Shown here one piece after another: positions 60,278 through 64,000 of a stretch of DNA of 64,000 nucleotides. Location of the stretch: the NCBI RefSeq assembly GCF_016907955.1, contig NZ_JAFBCX010000003.1:1-64000 (forward strand). Reading direction: 5' to 3'. Both the position numbers and the translations under genes were made by a program. The notes beneath the pieces are model-generated. The model was not told where the DNA came from, ran no database searches, and saw only the letters and a program-made list of their open reading frames with translations. This DNA is from Lentzea nigeriaca. GTDB lineage: Bacteria; Actinomycetota; Actinomycetes; Mycobacteriales; Pseudonocardiaceae. Every line of letters begins with the position of its first letter. Positions within the stretch are counted from its first letter, which is position 1.

Positions 60278-60311
60278 GCCGTGCATTGTCCCAAACGGCG
60301 TCAGCTTGGCG

Positions 60312-61136
60312 TCACCACTGGTAGAAACCCTGCCCCGACTTGCGGCCCAGCTGCCCGGCTCTGACCTTGTCCCGCAGCAACCGCGGTGGAGCGAAGCGCG
60401 GCCCGAGCTCACGTTCGAGGTGCTCCGCGATGGCGAGCCGCACGTCCAGGCCGACGAGGTCGGTCGTGCGCAGTGGTCCGATCGGGTGCCGGTAGCCGAG
60501 GGTCATCGCACGGTCGATGTCTTCGGCGGACGCGACGCCTTCCTCCAGCATGCGCATCGCCTCCAGGGCGATCGCGACGCCGAGGCGGCTGCTCGCGAAC
60601 CCCGGCGAGTCCCGCACGGTGATCGCGCGCTTGCCCAGGCAGCGCACCCACTCCCGGGCCTGCCCGGCCAGTCCCGGCGCGGTGCGGGCGCCGACCACGA
60701 CCTCGACCAGGTCGCTCGCAGGGACCGGGTTGAAGAAGTGGAGTCCGATGAGGACGGACGGGTTCGGGAGCGCGGAGGCGAGGTCGTCGATCGACAACGA
60801 GCTGGTGTTGGTGCCGATGATGGCCGCCGGGGCGAAGCGGGCGATCGTGGCGAGCACCCGGTACTTCAGGTCGACGAGCTCGGGCACGGCCTCGACCACG
60901 AGCGATGCGGAGGCGAGCGAGGCCGGATCCGTGGTGACCGAGATGCCGCCGACGACCTCGATGCCCTTCTCGGCTGCCTTGGCCAGGGTCTTCTCCACGC
61001 GAACACGCGCGTCGGCAGCGGCCGCACGGGTCTCGACGATGGTGACGGTGCTGCCGGCGACGGCGAACGCGTGCGCGATGCCGGCGCCCATGCGGCCGCC
61101 CCCGTACACGCCGACGGAAACAGGGAAGGTGGTCAC
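60312..61136 (-). CDS. 3-hydroxyacyl-CoA dehydrogenase
   Basis: A 274-residue NAD-dependent enzyme. The Rossmann motif is VGVYGGGRMGAGIAHAFAVA, then NTSSLSIDDLA and the catalytic LIGLHFFNPVPASDLVEVV with His. The C-terminal domain ends GPLRTTDLVGLDVRLAIAE and LGRKSGQGFYQW. In phenylacetate degradation the (S)-3-hydroxyadipyl-CoA dehydrogenase (PaaH) does this step; this protein is single-module and shorter than E. coli PaaH (475 residues). The GTG start overlaps the thiolase stop as GTGA. Confidence 0.87.
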   Translation of the reverse strand: MTTFPVSVGVYGGGRMGAGIAHAFAVAGSTVTIVETRAAAADARVRVEKTLAKAAEKGIEVVGGISVTTDPASLASASLVVEAVPELVDLKYRVLATIARFAPAAIIGTNTSSLSIDDLASALPNPSVLIGLHFFNPVPASDLVEVVVGARTAPGLAGQAREWVRCLGKRAITVRDSPGFASSRLGVAIALEAMRMLEEGVASAEDIDRAMTLGYRHPIGPLRTTDLVGLDVRLAIAEHLERELGPRFAPPRLLRDKVRAGQLGRKSGQGFYQW

Positions 61137-62299
61137 GGGCGCTCCAGCAGCAATGCCGAGCCCTGGCCGACGCCGACGCACATTGTGGCCAGGCCACGCC
61201 TGCCACCTGCCCGCTCCAGTCTGCCCAGCAGCGTGACGACGATGCGCGTGCCCGAGCAGCCCAGCGGATGCCCCAGCGCGATCGCCCCACCGTCGGAGTT
61301 CACGATCTCGGGGTCCAGACCGAGGTCGCGGACGCAGGCGAGTGACTGGGAGGCGAACGCCTCGTTCAGCTCGACAGCGTCCACATCGGACACCGACCAG
61401 CCCGCCCGGCCGAGCACCTTCCGCGTCGCCGGAACAGGTCCGATGCCCATGATCTCCGGGGCAACGGCGGCACTCGCTCCCGCGACGAGCCGTGCCCGCG
61501 GCTGCAGGCCGTGCCGTGCCGCGTACCGCTCGCTCACCACGACCACGGCGGCCGCGCCGTCGTTGAGCGGGCTGGAGTTGCCCGCGGTGATCACGCCGCC
61601 GGGCCCGTGGACCGGCCGCAGACCGGCGAGCTTGGCCAGGCTGGTGTCGGCCCTCGGCCCCTCGTCCTCCGTCACCTCGCCGACCGGCACGATCTCGGCG
61701 GCGAACCGGCCGTTCTTCTGCGCGTCGACGGCGCGCTGGTGCGACCGCAGCGCGAACTCGTCGAGCTCCTCACGGGTCAGCTTCCACTGCTGGGCAACGC
61801 GTTCGGCGGTCTGCGGCATCGACAGCGTGGTGTCCGCGCCGAACGCCGGGTTCGTGAAGCGCCAGCCGATCGAGGTGTCGAAGGACGCGCCGGGACGAGC
61901 GAACGCCTTGCTCGGCTTCTCGGTCACCCACGGCGCGCGCGTCATCGACTCGACGCCGCCGGCGATCACCACGTCCGCGTCTCCGGCCGCGATCATCTGC
62001 CTGGCGGTGGTGAGCGCGGTCAACCCGGAGGCGCACAGGCGGTTGACGGTGAAGCCCGGCACGGTGTCCGGCAGCCCGGCGAGCAGGCCGGCCATGCGGG
62101 CGACGTTGCGGTTGTCCTCCCCCGCCTGGTTCGCCGCACCGAGGACGATCTCGTCCACGTCGGCCGGGTCGATGCCCGTGCGTTCGACGACCGCGCGCAC
62201 GACGAGCGCCGCGAGGTCGTCCGGGCGGATCTTGGCGAGGGCGCCGCCGTACCGTCCGATCGGCGTGCGGACGCCGTCGAGAACGAATGCCTCGTGCAA
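61133..62299 (-). CDS. paaJ: 3-oxoadipyl-CoA thiolase (PaaJ/PcaF type)
   Basis: A 388-residue thiolase. The opening MHEAFVLDGVRTPIGRYGGA and CANQAGEDNRNVARMA-like GAANQAGEDNRNVARMAGLL are close to E. coli PaaJ. The acylated Cys is in VNRLCASGLTALTTARQ. The second catalytic His and Cys lie in GGAIALGHPLGCSGTRIVV. It cleaves 3-oxoadipyl-CoA to acetyl-CoA and succinyl-CoA at the end of phenylacetate breakdown. PcaF of protocatechuate breakdown has the same reaction; the paaCDE neighbours decide. ATG 16 bp after the paaE stop. Confidence 0.9.
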   Translation of the reverse strand: MHEAFVLDGVRTPIGRYGGALAKIRPDDLAALVVRAVVERTGIDPADVDEIVLGAANQAGEDNRNVARMAGLLAGLPDTVPGFTVNRLCASGLTALTTARQMIAAGDADVVIAGGVESMTRAPWVTEKPSKAFARPGASFDTSIGWRFTNPAFGADTTLSMPQTAERVAQQWKLTREELDEFALRSHQRAVDAQKNGRFAAEIVPVGEVTEDEGPRADTSLAKLAGLRPVHGPGGVITAGNSSPLNDGAAAVVVVSERYAARHGLQPRARLVAGASAAVAPEIMGIGPVPATRKVLGRAGWSVSDVDAVELNEAFASQSLACVRDLGLDPEIVNSDGGAIALGHPLGCSGTRIVVTLLGRLERAGGRRGLATMCVGVGQGSALLLERP

Positions 62300-62315
62300 C
62301 AGTGCTCCTTGATTC

Positions 62316-63365
62316 TCAGGCGTCGAAGTCGACGGTCACGGTGCCGCTGATGGGGAACGTCTGGCAGGTCAGCACGAAGTCGCGGGCGACCTCGTCGGGT
62401 TCGAGCGCGTAGTTGCGGACCATGTCGGCCTTGCCGTCGCGGATCCGCGCCCGGCACGTCCCGCACACGCCGCCCTTGCAGGCGAACGGCACATCGCCGC
62501 GCACCTGCTGGGCGGAGTCGAGGATCGTGCGGTCGCGGCGCATCGGCGTGACGGTCGTCCGGCCGTCCAGCACGACGGTGACCTCGCTGGTGTCGCCCTC
62601 GACGACGTTCTCGACGTGCCGGAGCCGCGGCGGCGGCTCGTCGACGTAGAAGAGCTCGAAGTGGACTTTCTCCGACGGAACTCCCAGCGAGGCAAGCACT
62701 TCGCGGGCTTCGGTGAGCATCTCGAACGGCCCGCACAGCCACACGTGGTCCATCTCCGCGACGGGCACGAGCCGGGTGAGCAGCTGCCGCATCCGGTCGG
62801 CGTCGAGCCTGCCGGAGAACAGCTCGACGTCCCGGGGCTCGCGGGACAACACGTGCACGAGGTCGAACCGGGTGTTGTGCGCGTTCTTCAGGTCGGCCAG
62901 CTCTTCCGCGAACATCACCGTGTTGGTGGTCCGGTTGCCGTAGAGCAACGTCACGCGCGCGTCCGGGTTGCCCAGAACGGTCGAAGCGATCGAGAGCATC
63001 GGCGTGATGCCCGAGCCCGCCGCTATGCACAGGTGACGACCGCCCTCGGCCGGGTCGGCGCGGAAGCTGCCGGACGGCGCCTGCACCTCCAGGGAGTCCC
63101 CTGGCCGGACGTCGCGCACCAGCCAGCTGGAGAACAGACCGCCGGGGATCTCCCGCACGCCGATCCGCGGAGACGAGCCGACCGGCGCACAGATCGAGTA
63201 GGTCCTGCGGTGCTCGACGCCGTCCACGACCCGGCGCAACGTGAGCGACTGCCCGGCCGCGAACGAGAACACCTCGCGCAGGTCGTCCGGCACGGCGAAG
63301 GTGATCGCCGCGGCGTCGTCGGTGACCCGGTCGACCGCGGACACGGCCAGCGGGTGGAACGCCAT
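62316..63365 (-). CDS. paaE: Phenylacetyl-CoA epoxidase reductase subunit PaaE
   Basis: A 349-residue iron-sulfur flavoprotein reductase. The FAD-binding RRTYSICAPVG is at about 53-63, the NAD-binding HLCIAAGSGITPMLSIASTV at about 110-130 and CGPFEMLTEAREVL at about 210. The C-terminal plant-type [2Fe-2S] domain has FACKGGVCGTCRARI with the last Cys in VLTCQTFP. It passes electrons from NADPH to the diiron oxygenase PaaAC, which epoxidises phenylacetyl-CoA. Gap of 1 bp to paaD. Confidence 0.93.
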   Translation of the reverse strand: MAFHPLAVSAVDRVTDDAAAITFAVPDDLREVFSFAAGQSLTLRRVVDGVEHRRTYSICAPVGSSPRIGVREIPGGLFSSWLVRDVRPGDSLEVQAPSGSFRADPAEGGRHLCIAAGSGITPMLSIASTVLGNPDARVTLLYGNRTTNTVMFAEELADLKNAHNTRFDLVHVLSREPRDVELFSGRLDADRMRQLLTRLVPVAEMDHVWLCGPFEMLTEAREVLASLGVPSEKVHFELFYVDEPPPRLRHVENVVEGDTSEVTVVLDGRTTVTPMRRDRTILDSAQQVRGDVPFACKGGVCGTCRARIRDGKADMVRNYALEPDEVARDFVLTCQTFPISGTVTVDFDA

Positions 63366-63366
63366 G

Positions 63367-63867
63367 TCAGATCTCCTTCACGTGGTCGAACGGCTCCAGG
63401 CACGCGCGGCACCGGTACAGGGCCTTGCACGCGGTCGAACCGAACTCCGAGGTGAGCTCGACGTCCCCGGAATCGCAACGGGGACAACGATTCGCGCGCC
63501 TGACCGGCCCCAGCGAGAGCGGCACCGGACCATCGCGCCGCGGTGCGGACCCTGGCGGTGAGATGCCGGCGCCGGCGAGGGCCGCCCTCCCCGCGGGCGT
63601 GATCCAGTCGGTCGTCCAGGCAGGCCGCAGCGCGATCTTGACCTCGACGTCCGCGAAGCCCTCGGAGCGCAACGTTCGCACGAGGTCGTCGCGCATCGTC
63701 GCCATCGCCGGGCAGCCGGAGTAGGTGGGCGTGATCGACACGACGACCCCGCCCAGCGCCGAGACCTCGACGTCGCGCAGCACACCGAGGTCCGCCAGCG
63801 TCAGCATCGGCAGTTCCGGATCGACCACCGTGGCGGCCACGGCACGGGCACGTTCCAGCACTGTCAC
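63367..63867 (-). CDS. paaD: Phenylacetyl-CoA epoxidase assembly protein PaaD
   Basis: A 166-residue protein. The N-terminal MIP18/SufT-like domain (VVDPELPMLTLADLGVLRDV, TYSGCPAMATMRDDLVRTL) is followed by a C-terminal zinc-ribbon-like segment with two Cys pairs, CPRCDSGD and CRACLEPF. PaaD is thought to help mature the iron-sulfur or diiron centre of the epoxidase. I chose GTG at 63867, whose GTGA overlaps the paaC stop; GTG at 63870 is equally possible. Confidence 0.88.
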   Translation of the reverse strand: MTVLERARAVAATVVDPELPMLTLADLGVLRDVEVSALGGVVVSITPTYSGCPAMATMRDDLVRTLRSEGFADVEVKIALRPAWTTDWITPAGRAALAGAGISPPGSAPRRDGPVPLSLGPVRRANRCPRCDSGDVELTSEFGSTACKALYRCRACLEPFDHVKEI

Positions 63868-64000
63868 CACAGTCCCTTCGGGTGTGCCCTGGCGACGCTC
63901 TGCATCTCCGCCAGCAAGTCGGTCAACGCCTCGGTGTGCACGCACTCGCGACCAAGACCACGAGCGGGTGTGACTTCGGGCCGGGACACGTCAGCGGCCG
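63864..64000 (-). CDS. paaC: 3' end of phenylacetyl-CoA epoxidase structural subunit PaaC (partial)
   Basis: The last 44 codons of paaC; the 5' part is outside the window. The visible end HTEALTDLLAEMQSVARAHP followed by KGLW is the conserved C-terminus of PaaC, the ferritin-like subunit that stabilises the catalytic PaaA. Its TGA overlaps the paaD GTG. Upstream paaA and paaB are expected beyond 64000. Confidence 0.85.
   Translation of the reverse strand, partial: AADVSRPEVTPARGLGRECVHTEALTDLLAEMQSVARAHPKGLW

Overview
The window reads as a chromosome segment of a high-GC actinomycete. GTG starts are frequent, coding third positions are almost all G or C, and Tat and lipoprotein signals are common. 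The gene families (MprAB-like two-component pair, fatty acyl-AMP ligases, CUT1 sugar importers, many ricin-lectin hydrolases) suggest Pseudonocardiales, such as Lentzea or Saccharothrix. That placement is inference. I saw no tRNA, rRNA, CRISPR array, transposase or integrase.

Layout. (1) 1-501 holds decayed pieces of an endonuclease/exonuclease/phosphatase gene. (2) 502-7750, minus strand, is a tight five-gene operon: a lipase-like hydrolase, a hydrolase with a cysteine in the nucleophile elbow, a VAO-type FAD oxidase, a cholesterol-oxidase-like GMC enzyme and a 3-beta-HSD/epimerase-like SDR. It looks like oxidation of a steroid-like or other hydrophobic alcohol or ester. (3) 7751-13000 is a mosaic: a small membrane protein, a two-domain ABM-like protein, a dead polyketide synthase end (KR tail plus thioesterase with the catalytic Ser replaced by Arg), a NarL-type regulator and a DoxX-Rieske fusion. 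(4) 13204-16760 has a copper monooxygenase (PHM-like) lipoprotein and an OmpR/histidine kinase pair.

(5) 16969-28772 is the most interesting part. A translationally coupled operon encodes a sugar-binding lipoprotein, two permeases, a SIS-domain isomerase/deaminase, a tagatose-6-P-kinase-like enzyme, a class II tagatose/fructose-bisphosphate aldolase, an NAD-dependent GH4 glycosidase and a PfkB kinase, followed by a DeoR repressor. It is divergent from a GH114 endo-alpha-1,4-polygalactosaminidase lipoprotein, and a second GH114 lies nearby. With no N-acetyl-sugar deacetylase present, this reads as a complete pathway for eating de-acetylated galactosamine polymers (fungal galactosaminogalactan or bacterial Pel).

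(6) 29142-31425 holds a STAS protein, a membrane protein and decayed fragments. (7) 31595-44157 is a secreted plant-wall-type polysaccharide locus: two tandem GH43-AbfB paralogues, a three-gene minus operon (GH43-ricin, GH43-ricin, GH29-F5/8-ricin) and a divergent beta-helix/GH141-like protein with ricin repeats. Three LacI-type operators (TGTTAnCGCTAACA-like) tie the transcription units into one regulon. The regulator itself is not in the window. (8) 44292-47416 has two secreted esterases. (9) 47396-51326 has an AtuA protein with its small partner domain, a CitMHS transporter and a divergent LysR regulator.

(10) 51392-59545 has a cysteine hydrolase, two fatty acyl-AMP ligases, a ketosynthase, a ketoreductase translationally coupled to a response regulator with no phospho-acceptor, and an AraC regulator; it looks like a small lipid or polyketide-starter cluster. 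(11) 59663-64000 is the distal part of a phenylacetate operon (paaC 3' end, paaD, paaE, thiolase, hydroxyacyl-CoA dehydrogenase, TetR). An 11-bp palindrome, TCCACWGTGGA, recurs eight times exactly across the window in unrelated contexts.
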